This document shows positions 10,520-22,389 of a stretch of 64,000 nt of DNA, in pieces. The stretch is from Desmodus rotundus. Lineage: Eukaryota; Chordata; Mammalia; Chiroptera; Phyllostomidae. The first letter of the stretch is position 1. Each line of letters starts with the position of its first letter. The DNA lies in NCBI RefSeq assembly GCF_022682495.2, contig NC_071388.1, forward strand, positions 29,744,139 to 29,808,138. The letters run 5' to 3'. The notes beneath the pieces were generated by a model. It was given only the letters and a program-made list of their open reading frames with translations. It was not told the origin of the DNA and did no database searches. The position numbers and the translations under genes are program-made.

Positions 10520-12780
10520 GCATTCCTAACGTGACCAATATGAAAGCCACACTAGGTTTATTTTATCCAACAGTATTTATTACAAGGTCCTCCCAAAAGA
10601 GTTTGATGACATGAAGAAGTTTATTAACGTGATCCTTAATTACTCCTTGTCATTCATACATTTACAACCAAGAAGCATGCTCTGCATGCAGCAGTAATAA
10701 AATAACTGGCATCAGCCCCTGAAATATTTGTTGCCAATATCAATTCACCCACATCCAATTACAGGAGCAGGGCTAGAGTAGGGGAAGGTAGAACTCACCT
10801 GATGAGGTCTTTCGAAAGACACTTTATTGAAACATAATGCTTTGGTTTTTTTCTTTTTTCCTACACTCTCTAATTTAACATGATGCTAGTATTTCCCAGT
10901 ACCATCCAGAAATTGATAAACAACTATAACGGCCCTCATACATCTCCCTTTTCCTGGAAACAACCTGTGTGTCTTGGCAGCATTGTTCTCCTATACGACC
11001 CAGCCTACCCTTGCAATGGTTTACTGGACAGGAGTCCAAACTGGACCAGTCGGATTCTCTCCTGTGAGAATGTGGAATTGAGACTGAGAGATTCTTGGGT
11101 TAACAATACTCTGCCATGTGGACAATCAGAAGGAAGAAAGGATGAGCAGAGGAAAAAAAGAGGAAGGGAGGGAATTTTACGAAAGTTTCCCCTTCTTGAA
11201 GACTAACTACATTCTAGCCCTTGGGTCCCAGGATATAACCCTGCACCCTTAAAATAAATTGGCTTTGTTTCTTAAGCAAGCATGAGATGGTCTCAGTTGT
11301 GCAGAACAAAGAATCTTGACTGAGATGACTGCCAGAATTGTGATATAAAATAACTCCTTATATAAGGCAAGTTCAAAGTGCACATTTGCAGAAAATTCTT
11401 TTAAACAACAGTAGAATTAATATGTTTCTCATAATTTTAAACTAATATCCCTACATATAAAAAGTCAGGAAAGTCATCCAACATTTTTTGAAGACATTCC
11501 CTCAAAAAAAAAACCTCACACCTTTTTTTTATTTTTTAATCAGTTTAATTTCTTAGTTTGCTTTAAGTTTAGCTGTGCCAGTTTTGCTAGTATATAATTA
11601 TTTATAATTGATGTAGCTTTAGGAAAAAGCTCATCTTTTTAAAAAAAATCTAGCATTTCAGAGAAAAAGTCATTCATTTTTGATCTTTGCCAAGTTTCAA
11701 TAAGCATATCCTACTGTCTCCTTGAGATTTATGCACGATTAGCTCTACTTCAATTGGAAAATTTGAATTTTGCTCTCAAGCACTCAAGTTGGGAAGCACA
11801 AAACAAGACTCACAAGGTTTGTTTGGCATGAAATGTCTAACAGTAATTTTCTTTCATCAACTTTATTTTCCTACATTTCTGATTTCCAAGGGTAGATTTT
11901 TTTCATCAGATTTTGTGAAACATTTTATAACAACAGACTTATCTTTGCAGAAGTTGTTCCCAAAACATTCAAAAGGGGCTGTCACAACTTTCTCCATTAC
12001 AGAACGAACTAGATATGCCCCCTGTGGGCTAACATGACCTGTGTACCCACCCTCACATTAACTCAGAAAAGCATAAACATCTAATGTAGCTAGCTTTCGT
12101 GAAAGTGCGGACATTCACCAGGTAGTTATTGAAGCCCTACTATGTTGCAGGTACTTTGATAGATAATGACTACAACCCTGAACAGATTTATATTCTGTAT
12201 TTTCTGGAAAAAAATAGGCTGGATTGGAGATACAGATAGGAACTCAGAATATTAACTGTTAAAATTGTATGAGAACATGACAATGTAGGAGCACAGAGAA
12301 AGAACACTAACCCAGCCCAACAGCTGAAGCTCAAGAAAGGCTTCTCAGCATAAGTAACACCCTCTATATTCAACCCAGGTGGGTGAGCAGGAGCTCCAGA
12401 ATAGTTTGGGGGTAGGGGAGTAAAATTAGGAAGTGTTTTGCATTTTTTAAAAAAGCATATGCAAACTTCCATACAGTGAGTTACAATATGTCAAATTTAG
12501 AAAATCTGAAAATGTCCCGTCTAACTGAACATGAAAGGGACTCAGCCATGGAGAAGTTGGGAGAAAAGAACTGCAAATCACAAAACTTTGGCAAAGAGGA
12601 GACTAATTAAGAGGATATTGTTATAGTCTGGTAGGTACTAGAGTGGCCTAGGCCAAGATAAAGGAAGCAAGATTAATGTCAAGTCAAAGGATCCAATATT
12701 TACATTGAAAAATTCATCTGTCGACTTGAAATTGATTGGATGAGAGGCTGAGGAATTTAGGATGTTCCCCAGCATTTTGG
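10520..12780. other. mostly unrecognised non-coding DNA
   Basis: A plus-strand frame at 10880-11206 (108 codons) has no recognisable domain and lies in sequence resembling old LTR-type DNA ('gaccagtcggattctctcct'). Near 12110-12170, 'tattgaagccctactatgtt' suggests another copy of the ancient 'tattgagcacctactatgtg' repeat. Otherwise I see nothing. Confidence 0.45.
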
Positions 12781-12784
12781 GGAC

Positions 12785-12909
12785 TAAAGATAATATTGTT
12801 GCATCTATGTTTAGGAGAGATATTGGTTTGTAATTTTCTTATAATGTTTTGTCTTGTTTTGGTATTAGGGTAATGTGGCCTCATAAAATAAGTTAGGAAG
12901 TATCCCTTC
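12785..12909 (-). mobile_element. old L1 ORF2, antisense (part 1, before SINE)
   Basis: On the minus strand this is L1 ORF2 (reverse transcriptase region); on the plus strand it reads 'gttgcatctatgtttaggag', 'gagatattggtttgtaattt' and 'tggcctcataaaataagtta', the classic antisense ORF2 signature. The element continues after the Ves SINE at 13134. Heavily mutated, no intact frame. Confidence 0.85.
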
Positions 12910-12923
12910 TGCTTCTATATTCT
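12910..12923. repeat. target-site duplication, left copy
   Basis: The 14-mer 'tgcttctatattct' is repeated without mismatch at 13120-13133, bounding the Ves SINE. It duplicates old L1 ORF2 sequence. Confidence 0.95.
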
Positions 12924-13119
12924 TTTTTTTTTAAAGATTTTATTTACTTATTTTTAGAGAGGGGGAAGGGAAGGAGAAAGAGGAAAAGAAACATCAATGT
13001 GTGGTTGCCTCTCGCACGCCCCCTACTGGGGACCAGGCATGTGCCCCAACTGGGAAATGAACTGGCAACCCTTTAGTTCGCAGCCTGCACTCAATCCACT
13101 GAGCTACACCAGCCAAGGC
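12924..13119 (-). mobile_element. Ves SINE (bat tRNA-derived SINE), minus
   Basis: Read on the minus strand it starts 'gccttggctggtgtagctca', with a pol III A-box-like 'tagctcagtgg' and a B-box-like 'gttcatttccc', then 'gggcacatgcctgg', 'ccccagtagggggcg', 'gagaggcaaccacac' and 'attgatgtttct', a pyrimidine-rich stretch and an A-rich tail. This is the full Ves layout. The 14-bp perfect duplications (12910-12923, 13120-13133) show one retrotransposition into an L1 by the L1 machinery. Ves SINEs are a bat-lineage marker. Confidence 0.93.
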
Positions 13120-13133
13120 TGCTTCTATATTCT
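13120..13133. repeat. target-site duplication, right copy
   Basis: Identical to 12910-12923. After it the interrupted L1 resumes with 'gaaagatgttgtacagaatt'. Confidence 0.95.
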
Positions 13134-14040
13134 GAAAGATGTTGTACAGAATTTATATAATTTCCTTCCTAAATTTTTGGAGGAATTTACCATGTGGGCC
13201 TGGTACTTTCTGTTTTGGAAAGTTATTAATTATTGCTTCAATTTGTTTAATAGACATAGACCTATTTAGATAGTGTATTTATTCGTGTGTGTTTTGGCTG
13301 ATTGTGTCTTTTAAGAATTGTTCACATCATCTAAGTTATCAGATTTGTGAGCTTAGAGTTATTCTTTTAATGTCTAAAACATCTGTTAGATCCCCCCTCT
13401 TTTGGGGATTGGTAATTTGTGTCCTCTCTTTTCTTTTTGGGTAGCCTTGGTAGAGGCTTATTGATTTTATTGATTATTTCAAAGTACCAGGTATCCATTT
13501 CATTGATTCTTTTCTATTGATTTTCTGTTTTCAATTCCATTGATTTATTTTCTATTCTTATTATTTCTTTTTTCTGCTTACTTTGGATTAAATTTGATGC
13601 TTTTTTCTATTTTCCTAAGTTAAAAACTTACCTGATTCATTTTAGATATATTTTCCAGTGTACACATTCAATGTTATTAATCTCCCTCTGAACACTACTG
13701 TCACTGTATCCCACAGCATTGATAAATTTTATCTTCTTTTTCATTTAATTCAATTGTTTTAAATTTGCTTGAGTTCTTCTTTGGCCAGTGTACTGTTTAG
13801 AAGTGTTTTTGTTTAATTTCTAAATATTTGAAGATTTTTCCAGTTATTACTCTGTTACTGGTTTCTGGTTTAGTTCCATTGTGATTTGAGAGCACACATT
13901 GTATGATTTCTGTTCTTTTAACTTTGTTAATGTGTGTTCTATGACCTAGAGTGTGGTCTATCTTGATGAAAATTCCATGAGAGCTTTAGAAGAATGTGTA
14001 TTCCGCTATTGCTGAATAAAGTATCTATAGATGTCCTTTT
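13134..14040 (-). mobile_element. old L1 ORF2, antisense (part 2)
   Basis: Antisense ORF2 continues in order: 'accatgtgggcctggtactt', 'ggtagaggcttattgatttt', 'tctccctctgaacactactg', 'gagcacacattgtatgattt' and 'agaatgtgtattccgctatt'. These correspond, moving right, to progressively more N-terminal parts of the reverse transcriptase and the region before it. Many stops on the coding strand show it is long dead. It is interrupted again at about 14040. Confidence 0.85.
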
Positions 14041-14280
14041 ATTCTTTCTTTCTTTAACTTTTACTTATTTTTCAATTATAGTTGACATACAATGTTGTAT
14101 TAGTTTCAGGGGTACTACATATGATTAGACATTTATATATCTTACAAAGTAATCCCCCCAATAAGTCTAGTACCCATCTGACACCATACATAGTTATTAC
14201 AATATTATTAAATATATTCCCTCTGCTGTACTTTATATCTTCATAACTATTTTTGTAACTGACAAGTTTTACTGACTAGA
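14041..14280 (-). mobile_element. nested L1 3' UTR tail, antisense
   Basis: The plus strand shows 'tcaattatagttgacataca', 'ttgtattagtttcaggggta', 'agtacccatctgacaccata' and 'ccctctgctgtactttatat', the antisense L1 3' UTR, with the T-rich tail on its left. It interrupts the antisense ORF2 of the host L1, which resumes near 14490, so it is a later 5'-truncated insertion. The bases 14281-14485 are not clearly assignable. Confidence 0.75.
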
Positions 14281-14489
14281 AAATGTCTTAATGGGAATAC
14301 AAACTGCTACCAGGTTCCTGGGGCAGTGGAATTGGGAAGATTTGGAGTATGAAGGAGAGTATATTTTCATTGTGTACATTGGATCTGTTTCACTTGTTAG
14401 CATTTCATCACTAAACTCTTCTGTCAACTATTTAATCTAGTTTTTGTTTATAATGGAAAAAACTAACACATATAGATATCCTTTACATC

Positions 14490-15000
14490 CAGTTTATTCA
14501 TGGTGTTGATATTCAACTATGTCCTTACTGATACTGTGATTTTTGGATCTGTTCATTTCTGAAAGAAGGATGTTAAATTCTCCAACTATAACAATGGATT
14601 CATGCACTTCTTCTTGAAGTTCTACTAATACTTGTCTCACATATTTTGACACTCTGTTGTTAGGCACATAAATGTTAAGAATTTTTATGTTTTCTTAGAG
14701 AATCAACCCCTTTATCATTCTGTAATGCCCCTCTTTATTTCTGATAACTTCTTGCTCTGAAGTCTGTTCTGTCCAAAATTAACAGAGCTACTCCTGTTTT
14801 TTTAAGTTAGTGTTAGCATGATTTATATTTATCGATTTATTTTTAATCTACATGTGTCCTTATATATAAAGTGAGTTTCTTTTAGACAATATATAGTTGG
14901 GTTTTGTTTTTGGATGGACTCTGACACTGTGTCTTTTCATTGGTACACTTAGATAATTGACATTCAAAGTGATTGTTGATATAGTCGGATATAGTATATG
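14490..15000 (-). mobile_element. old L1 ORF2, antisense (part 3)
   Basis: The host L1 resumes: 'tccaactataacaatggatt', 'ttgttaggcacataaatgtt', 'atcaacccctttatcattct', 'taatgcccctctttatttct' and 'gaagtctgttctgtccaaaa', the well-known antisense 5' half of ORF2 (endonuclease to reverse transcriptase spacer). No intact reading frame. Confidence 0.8.
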
Positions 15001-15007
15001 TATATGT

Positions 15008-15011
<4 letters not shown>

Positions 15012-15042
<31 letters not shown>
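15012..15042 (+). repeat. (CA)n microsatellite
   Basis: An uninterrupted run of about 15 AC units preceded by 'tatgtatatgtacat', between two antisense L1 pieces. Candidate polymorphic marker. Confidence 0.95.
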
Positions 15043-15047
<5 letters not shown>

Positions 15048-15059
15048 TCCCCAAAAAGT

Positions 15060-15375
15060 TTCTGCTCATCTCTTTGCAGTTAATGCCCCCAGGCAACCAC
15101 CGACCTGCTTTTTGCTACTATGGACTAATTTTTCCTATTCTAGAATTTATTATCAATGTAAACATACCACTTGTATTCTTTTGTGTAAATCTTCTTTTAC
15201 TCAACACAATGTTTCATAAATTTTTCTATGTTGTGTTCATTTTTGTCCTGATAAGTATAGATATACCACAATTTGTTTATACATTTCCCTCTTAATGGAC
15301 ATTTCATTGTGTCTATTCTTGTCTCTTATAAATAAAGCTGCTATAAACGTTTGTATGAAAGTATGATAGTTCCAT
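15060..15375 (-). mobile_element. second antisense L1: 3' UTR and ORF2 C-terminus
   Basis: The plus strand shows 'caggcaaccaccgacctgct', 'tagatataccacaatttgtt', 'tatacatttccctcttaatg' and 'ataaagctgctataaacgtt', the antisense of an L1 3' UTR and the end of ORF2. Since the preceding L1 ends in the N-terminal half of ORF2, this must be a separate copy. Confidence 0.75.
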
Positions 15376-15689
15376 TTGTCAACACTTCTTTTATGAGCAT
15401 AACCTGGAAATTGTACATGTGGCTTATTCTATAAATCCCATTAAACAGGGCTTAGTCATGTGACCACACCTGACTGTGAGGGAAGCTAGAAATATAGTCT
15501 GTAGCTGAGAGACTTAGTGCCTATCTAAACCTCAGGGTTTCTATTACAAATGACAGAAAGACAAAATGGGAATGTCAGGAATTGGCTTCAGGTAGAGGAG
15601 AGAATTCAAACGTGGTTTCTAGATCTGGGGTGGTTGTTGCTACATTGAATGATTTGACATGTTGAGTTTGAGACGTTGTACAACCAAGT

Positions 15690-15850
15690 AGATGAGTAAG
15701 TAAACTGTTCACTATACCATTCTGGTATATTCCCAGCAGGGATCAAAGCTGGAGAGAGAAATTCAGGAATCATCAATATTGGGATGGAGTTTAAAGCCTA
15801 TGGTATGGGACGAGATCACCTGGGGAGTAAATGTAGGATCTGACTTCTTT
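15690..15850 (+). repeat. ancient repeat fragment ('ggagtttaaagcc' part)
   Basis: The stretch 'gatcaaagctggagagagaa', 'ggaatcatcaatattgggat' and 'gacgagatcacctggggagt' follows the inner part of the same old mammalian family as at 29620 (there written around 'gtgggtctggag'). It is too diverged for limits. Confidence 0.45.
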
Positions 15851-15854
15851 GTGA

Positions 15855-16440
15855 TGATGCAATGATTTCATGAACTGTTTTGAGAAAACAAGCTAAGTAT
15901 AAATATAACACATAAAGCCTAAAACAAACCAATCGGAATACCTCGTTACCCCTTTTCCCTGGTACACATTAAGCCCCTTAAGAATTAGGGTCCCCAGCCT
16001 CTCTGAAAGCTAGGTGTGGCTGCATGACTAGATTCTTCCTGATGGAATACGAGTGCTACAGTCTCTCTACCCATCTGAATGCCCCTCTCCAGACAGACTC
16101 TTATATCAAAGGAAAAATTAATTTCTCTTTTATTTGAGCCACTATATTTGATTTTTTTTAGCAGCTTAAGCCTTATCTTAACATTCATGGAGCATATTTA
16201 ATTATTTCTTATGCTCAACTAAGCTAATTTCCATTGCCACTTATTCATTTTTATTGATTTTATCACAATCTTGTTTATTTTTTTGCATTATTTATGTGGA
16301 TATAGTTTTCAAAAAAATTAGGTTGCTAGTACTTCTAAACTGTTCCAAGAAATAAAGTAATGATGTTATCCTGTAGAAAATTAATGAATATTTTCTTCAT
16401 ATACTTGTGATTCTTTCCAGTCATTGCTTCAATTAATTCT
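15855..16440. other. non-coding DNA, nothing recognised
   Basis: AT-rich with no element that I can support. Confidence 0.55.
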
Positions 16441-16444
16441 TGAT

Positions 16445-16565
16445 GGTAACATTTAAAAAAAGCTAATGTAGTTGTCCTCATTTCACTGAAGAGGAAACCG
16501 AAGTAGAGATATTAAATTATTTGCCCATAATAGCAAACCAAGTTAATGGAAAAGCTGAAAGTAAA
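16445..16565 (-). mobile_element. MIR SINE fragment, antisense
   Basis: On the plus strand 'gtcctcatttcactgaagag', 'gaaaccgaagtagagatatt' and 'aaattatttgcccataatag' match the antisense MIR core ('ccattttacagatgaggaaa ...'). Confidence 0.6.
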
Positions 16566-16569
16566 ATAT

Positions 16570-18685
16570 AATTATCTCACTTCTGTTTTTATTGAACTAT
16601 TGGGTTATAAGTTACAACCAATTAAGTACACGATACAAGATCTAAGAAGCATAACCTTTTAATCATGTAGACAGCCTCAGAAAACTGCCCATCAGCACTT
16701 TGTAAAATGTTTCTTGAGATTTAAAAAATTAATTTTATCAATAGTTTATGAAATTTACATATAGAGATATAGACAGCTAAATGAAAATATGGAAAATATT
16801 TTAAAGTAGAAAATATAGTCACTGTAAGTTTTCCACACATATCAAAAGCTCTTTATACATGGATATATTTTCTGCCAGCCCTTTCTCTATCCATTTCACT
16901 AATCATTCAATTTTCACACACTCATGATCAAACATAAATTCAGATGGCATCTAGTGTATATGGTGTTTCTCAACACAAGTGAAATTCAACAGAAATCCAT
17001 TGGGTGGAGTTGTACTATAACTTAACATTTCAAGGTGTTTTTCAACTTTGTTTTTAACCTTTTCCCAAGGCTTTATATAGGTTATGACTAAGCAATATCT
17101 GCTATTTGGATACCTTAAAAATATTTTATTCCCACTCAAAACTGTTTGGAGATTTTGGCTTAGACATTATTTTCTTTTCTGATTGCATCAAGTATAAGCC
17201 ACATGCACACAAACACAATTTCATATTTAATAATCCTATAAAGAACATAGTTGCTTATTATTCAAAAATATGAAAGTTAAGAATATTAAATAGAAAATAG
17301 CAATGGACATGGTAAAAAATGCTGTTCTGTCCTTTCATCTCTCCCATTTATGTTTTTTCGGCTATTAAGAAGAGAGGTAAGCAGCTGATATTTTAATTCC
17401 TGTGAGACAAAATGCTACATGCCCCAAATAAGCAAGTCTTCATTAATGTTGATTCATTCTAATTGGTGCTACAGAAAGCTGCCAAAAGTTTGACATGTAG
17501 TTGGGGAACTAGCTTCTCAAAAAAGGTTTGTACTTGCATACACAATCAGGGAGTCTCTGGCGGAATTTCTGACTTCATTGTACATAAAGGACTCAATCCT
17601 AGAAAATCTGATTTCATCAATCTGAGATGGACCTCAAGAACCTTTACACTTTACAAACACCTGTAATGGTCCAAGGATCTTATGTGGAAGCACCAGCCTG
17701 AGCGAAGGAGAAAGAAAATGACAACCTACCATCAGAGAGTTCTCAGTCTTGACCCGTAGAAGGAAATAGAGGCAAATTAAAACTAACCCATGGTTCAATT
17801 ATCCCTGTAAGTCCAATTCATTCATCCTCTGAAGGGAGACCTAAAGTTTTCTTATTTACTCCCTAAGGCTCATGCATCAACCCTCTCAAAAATGCTCCAG
17901 TTACTTGATGCCACTTAGAACACTGGAGGCCAAGTCTGTGGTGGGACCATGATGAGTATGAAGGTTGACAGACTGGACTAGATGGGTATTTTCTTTGGCT
18001 GACTAAGAATGACTAAATTTCTTCCTTAAGAAGAGATAATGTTCTTGAATGTTGCACTTTTGGTCTCAGGTTTTGTTTACAATAGTTATGAATTTTGGTA
18101 CGACCTGGTTTTATCTGCAATACTGGTCTTCTTATGCAAGAATAAGGTTATGTTTTTTTTCCTAACTGGACGTACAATAAGAGCAGGTAGGACTACCTGT
18201 GTTAGAAAAGCAGACTTGTACCATGGAAAGATCATAAGGAATCTTGAGATCTGAAATTGAATCTTAATCCCACATATAATAGCTGAGCAAAAAAAGTGAG
18301 TTTTTCATTAGTATAATATCAATGCTAGTGCTTGAACAATTTTATCAGCTTGTGATGAGGTTCACAAGAGAGCACATAATAAAAATGCTTTATAAACTGT
18401 GAAGTGCCTTGAAAATTACAATAACCTTGTTTCTGATGAAACACTCTCACTTCCAAGTCACTTTCCAAAACACCACTGGCTGTGAACTGCATACAGATTG
18501 AAGGCTGAGAATCTGTCAAAATGTTCACCAATGATAAATCAAATGAATGCTGAACACCCTGTCTGTTCTTAAGGCAATGCTAACTCTGGTAGAGTCATGA
18601 AAGATATTCTCCCTTTGGTCCAGGTGATTACAATAGAATTATAGGGTATGAGAGTTGAAAGACACCCTACAGGTAGGTTTTTCGA
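16570..18685. other. mostly unrecognised non-coding DNA
   Basis: AT-rich. A small patch near 18215-18300 ('gagatctgaaattgaatctt') may be a MIR remnant. Open frames are all under 75 codons. No exon that I can support. Confidence 0.5.
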
Positions 18686-18689
18686 TCAT

Positions 18690-18790
18690 GAAACTCATTT
18701 TGAGTACTTGTTAAAAACTCCAATATTTGGGCCCTACATATCTACTGAATCAGGATCCCCAGGAGATCTGAGAATCTGTATTCTGTAATA
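18690..18790 (+). mobile_element. hAT-Charlie (MER5-like) fragment
   Basis: The words 'gagtacttgttaaaaactcc', 'ctactgaatcaggatcccca' and 'gagatctgagaatctgtatt' follow the middle part of MER5-type non-autonomous hAT elements. No terminal inverted repeats remain. Confidence 0.6.
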
Positions 18791-18794
18791 AATT

Positions 18795-20200
18795 AAAGAA
18801 TGTTGTTATGATGAGAAAAAACTGGAAAGCTTTCTAAGCTGCTTTTTTTCCAAACTCCTCCACAATGTAAGTATAACTCAGGCAGTACCCTTTGATTCGG
18901 GTAAGCTCACATTTTCCAAAGGTAATGTATTCTACTATTGGTACTTCAGTGAGTGCAGAGTCGGGAAGGCAAGATTACATGCATGAAATAGCAGCAAGCA
19001 CTATAGGTGGTGACTTTTGTAATGATACACACTAATGCTATGTTCTGGACACCTTTGTAAAAGCCATGTAGACAAAGATATACTTAAAAAATAAAATTGT
19101 CTAATTCCATGATAATATCTGTTTGGATAGCAACACATATCAATGTGCTTCCATAATAATAAATATTGAGAAGTAAGCTTTTTATTTTCTTATTTTTCTA
19201 ACAACATTCAATTAACTCATGCATGGCATTTTAGAAGCACATGCCCGTGCCCAACACTGTAGAAAGAATCAAGAACAATTGCTGCTGGGTTTTCACGTGT
19301 CCCTGTGCTCCCTCAGAGCAGGCACTCTGACTCCTCTTTGTCCCCCTTTGCTCTGGCATAGGGGAACATAGGGTGCTCTGGTCTGCACCTCCTTTCTCAA
19401 CCCACACTGCAGAAGATTGACCAGGGCCTTATTTCAAGAGGTTTTGAAAGGGCTAAACAGTCAACCTTGTTCTTTGTGTGATCCCACCTCCTCCACTCTC
19501 TTCCACTCAGGAAGGCTGGACTGAGGAGGGTGCCAGGGACTGCTCCCCTACCTGTCATCCCTCTCTCTCCTTCCCCACGTGATCACTAAGTCTAGTTATG
19601 TTGGCCTGGCCTGAGGCTCGCCGAAGAGGCAACTAAAGCCAGCTTCACCATATTGGGGGACACACTCTATGTACTTTTCTTTACATCTCTGATTCTGGCT
19701 CATCTGACCTTTTTGTCCATATATATAATAAGTTACAAATGTAGAAGAATTAATGCAAGAACATAAAATGAAGAGAGAAAGTCACGTGGTCTGCTTTGGT
19801 TTGAGGTTTGGTGTGCTTAGAGAACAAGAAACCTTCCTGGTTCACCCTCACTCATGAGAGTTCTGCTTTCAGACTTGAGCCCAAACCTCAGTTAAGGTAA
19901 AGTATTCCTTCATTTTGATTTGCCTCTTCATAGCTTACTCAGAGATTACTAGAGGATGAAGATAGCTTTATTTCAGAATTCTCATTTTCCTGGCACAGTT
20001 TCTCCTTAATAGACTCAAATCTTTTTCATGCAAAAATAAAGTTCCTCAATTTATGTAAGCTCATATGCTGATCCTGGGCCTGTTTGCCCCAAATCCACCT
20101 TTGCTCTCTACTCTATACTGTCTTGCAGCGGGGCTGATGGCTGCAGGGCGCTGTTCCCTGGCTCTGTGTCAGCTGCTCCTTACTGCGTGCTGTTGTTGAA
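18795..20200. other. non-coding DNA, nothing recognised
   Basis: It includes a moderately GC-rich part (19250-19640) without a CpG cluster or exon-like frame. A few CpGs near 19620 ('ggctcgccgaag') are too sparse for an island. Confidence 0.5.
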
Positions 20201-20202
20201 TG

Positions 20203-20505
20203 CAGAGTTGACCCTTGAACTCGCAGGGGTGAGTGCATTGACACCCCCCACCCACACAGTCGAAAAATCTGTGTATAACTTCTGACTCCCCCAAAAGTTA
20301 ACTACTAAGAGCCTCCTATTAACCGGAAGCCTGGCTTATAGCATAGGTGATTAATTCATATCTTGTGTTATATGTATTATATTCTATAGTCTTAGAAGCT
20401 AGAGAAAATAAAAATTTATTAAGGAAATCATAAGGAAAAGAAAATATATTTATCATATTTATTTTTAAAACCCACAAGTAAGTGGATCCATGCAAGGGTC
20501 ACCTG
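20203..20505. mobile_element. MER2-type Tigger/pogo DNA element
   Basis: The left end reads 'cagagttgacccttgaactc' and the right end, on the minus strand, 'caggtgacccttgcatgg', giving imperfect terminal inverted repeats; TA follows the right end. Internal landmarks 'gtcgaaaaatctgtgtataa', 'ttctgactcccccaaaagtt', 'ttaaccggaagcctggctta' and 'gaaatcataaggaaaagaaa' are in MER2 order. Non-autonomous, with no transposase, mobilised long ago by a Tigger transposase. Confidence 0.9.
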
Positions 20506-20509
20506 TATA

Positions 20510-21255
20510 AATTAGTAACTATGGAAACAAAGTCGGTCTGCATGGTTGCAAGCCTGGGTGATGGAAAGTCAAGATTACTATTGTGCACACCTCCTGCGGA
20601 CAACATTAACTTTGAAGTATACCTTAACGGCATGTAACAGAATTGTAACAATGTAGCTTGTATGGCCAAGTTCAAGGCCATAGGGCAGAAGGCTGTCAGC
20701 ATTGGCAGAGGTAGAAATGAGAGAAAAAAGAAAGTTTTAAGAATGGTAATGTTATAGTCAGAGTGGAGTAGTGGAAAGAACATTGGATTAAAATTGAGGG
20801 GGGAAAAGAAATTTTAATACACAGGTTAGAGAGGGAAGTCATCAGAATGGATAAAAATCACTGAGATAGAACATATGTATCAAAATAGGACAGAGATAAG
20901 GTTGAACTAAGAGCGAGGCTAATGGCCAGAATTAGCAGGGGGAAAGTAAGTGAAAAAAGTCAGGAGTGGTTAAGTGAATCAACTAATGCAAAGCTTGAAA
21001 TCCAAGGGGCAAGGTTGGGGGGGGGAGGAGCAAATGTATCTAGTGGACAGAGAGCATAGTGGTCTCCTGCCGTTGAAAAATGAATGCAGGGCCTGGACAG
21101 TAACTATTAGCAGGAGAGTTAAAGTTTTGCTGGGGGAAAGGCCATGTGCTTGGCAAATTCTGTTACAAATCCCTTTGCTCTAAAAAGCACTACAAGTGAT
21201 AACAGGTTCCATAGGTCTGTGATTGAGAACAAGGGCAATATTTAGGTTTGTCTGA
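20510..21255. other. non-coding DNA, nothing firmly recognised
   Basis: Purine-rich patches with short open frames. The pattern 'gggcaaggttgggggggggagg' is low complexity. No support for a gene. Confidence 0.5.
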
Positions 21256-21259
21256 AAAC

Positions 21260-21425
21260 AAAAATTCACAATCTTCTGGGTACATAAACACCTTCTGGGG
21301 ACTTGTTAGAAATGCTGGTCCCTAAAAACCATCTCTCAAAATTCAGATTATTTAGGACTTCCACCAGCCTGCTGATTCAAAATGCTTTGAGCACAGTGTG
21401 AGTTTGCAAACTGCTTGTTACCAGT
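21260..21425 (+). mobile_element. hAT-Charlie (MER5-like) fragment
   Basis: Landmarks 'ggggacttgttagaaatgct', 'ccagcctgctgattcaaaat' and 'tgtgagtttgcaaactgctt' are in MER5A order, the last being the right-hand inverted end. Diverged and non-coding. Confidence 0.6.
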
Positions 21426-21879
21426 AGTGGAGGAAAGAAACACAGATAATAAGGGGGGAAGGAGGGTGCAGACAGAAGGCGGAGCTCTGGTGAGCTTCAC
21501 TCCCCTGCTGTGGAGGGGGTTGTAGGAGACAGCAGGTGGAGCAGGAAGCGGAGCTCAGGCGAGCTTTGCTTAGGCTGGGTCCCTAACAAGCCACAGACCC
21601 AGGAACTGGGGACCCCTGATACAGAGCATAAAACAAAAAATTTTAGTCATCCACGGAGTAAGGAAAAAAAAAAACAGGAACTTCATCACACACAGTTTAA
21701 AAAGCCTTGATTTAGATGATTCTGATGCAGATAATCCATGAACCAAATTTTAACAAAACGTGCAATTAAAAAGTTTCATAAAGATCTTAATTCACTCACA
21801 TTGAATCCTTTAATTTTCATAACAGAGAAATATTATATATTTATTTTGCTATCAAAGTGATATCTCTTAACAGATAAAC

Positions 21880-22240
21880 AGACATATTTAAAATGTTAAG
21901 AGTTTATTTGAGCAAAAATGCATTTGAATGGGGCAGCATCCAATCAAGCAGAAACAAAAGCACTAGGAAGCTGTACAAAATGAAAGCCTTTCATGAGAGC
22001 AGAAACGAGGAAGTTTTCTACTAGGCTAAAAAAGCAAGTTGGTTATTGCAAGGTTAATTTTCTTTTGGGGATGGCAGGGATCTATCAGGCAGATAAGCTC
22101 ACTAGTGCTGATCAGGAGTTTTCTGATTGACTGTTTCCATTCTGGGAGAACAGAGACTGTCCCAGTTTAGTCATGTGGGCTTAGCACAAGGCACTCCATC
22201 TCTGGCCTGTTGCCTTGTTTTTAACATATTCTAATGGATT
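21880..22240 (-). mobile_element. LTR-like segment, antisense
   Basis: On the minus strand a polyadenylation signal AATAAA (21903-21908) lies in 'caaataaactcttaac', typical of the R/U5 part of mammalian endogenous retroviral LTRs. The order 'caatcaagcagaaacaaaag', 'aggcagataagctcactagt' and 'gggcttagcacaaggcactc' resembles an antisense U3. I cannot find clear target duplications, so limits and family are uncertain. Confidence 0.45.
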
Positions 22241-22347
22241 CATATACAATTTCAATTAAGTGGGTAAAATCGGGGTTCACAACCTAGAGATTTTTGTTAT
22301 AAGCTATGTTTATGCTCAGATTTGACTTGTGTTTAAGAAGTAGCAGC

Positions 22348-22385
22348 TCCTTTTTTTTTTCTTTCTTTTTTTTTTGGGGGGGGCC
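22348..22385 (+). repeat. poly(T)/poly(G) low-complexity tract
   Basis: Runs of T broken by 'ctttc' lead into nine or more G residues. No other signal is evident. Confidence 0.7.
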
Positions 22386-22389
22386 TTTG

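Noticed and set aside
12924..13119. tRNA gene, because of A- and B-box-like motifs.
   Set aside because: The tRNA-like head is part of a full Ves SINE with CT-rich body, A-rich tail and target duplications; it does not fold as a functional tRNA. The same holds for 56255-56491.
14957..15295. 112-codon frame with His/Thr repeats.
   Set aside because: It is a translation of the (CA)n microsatellite running into antisense L1 sequence.
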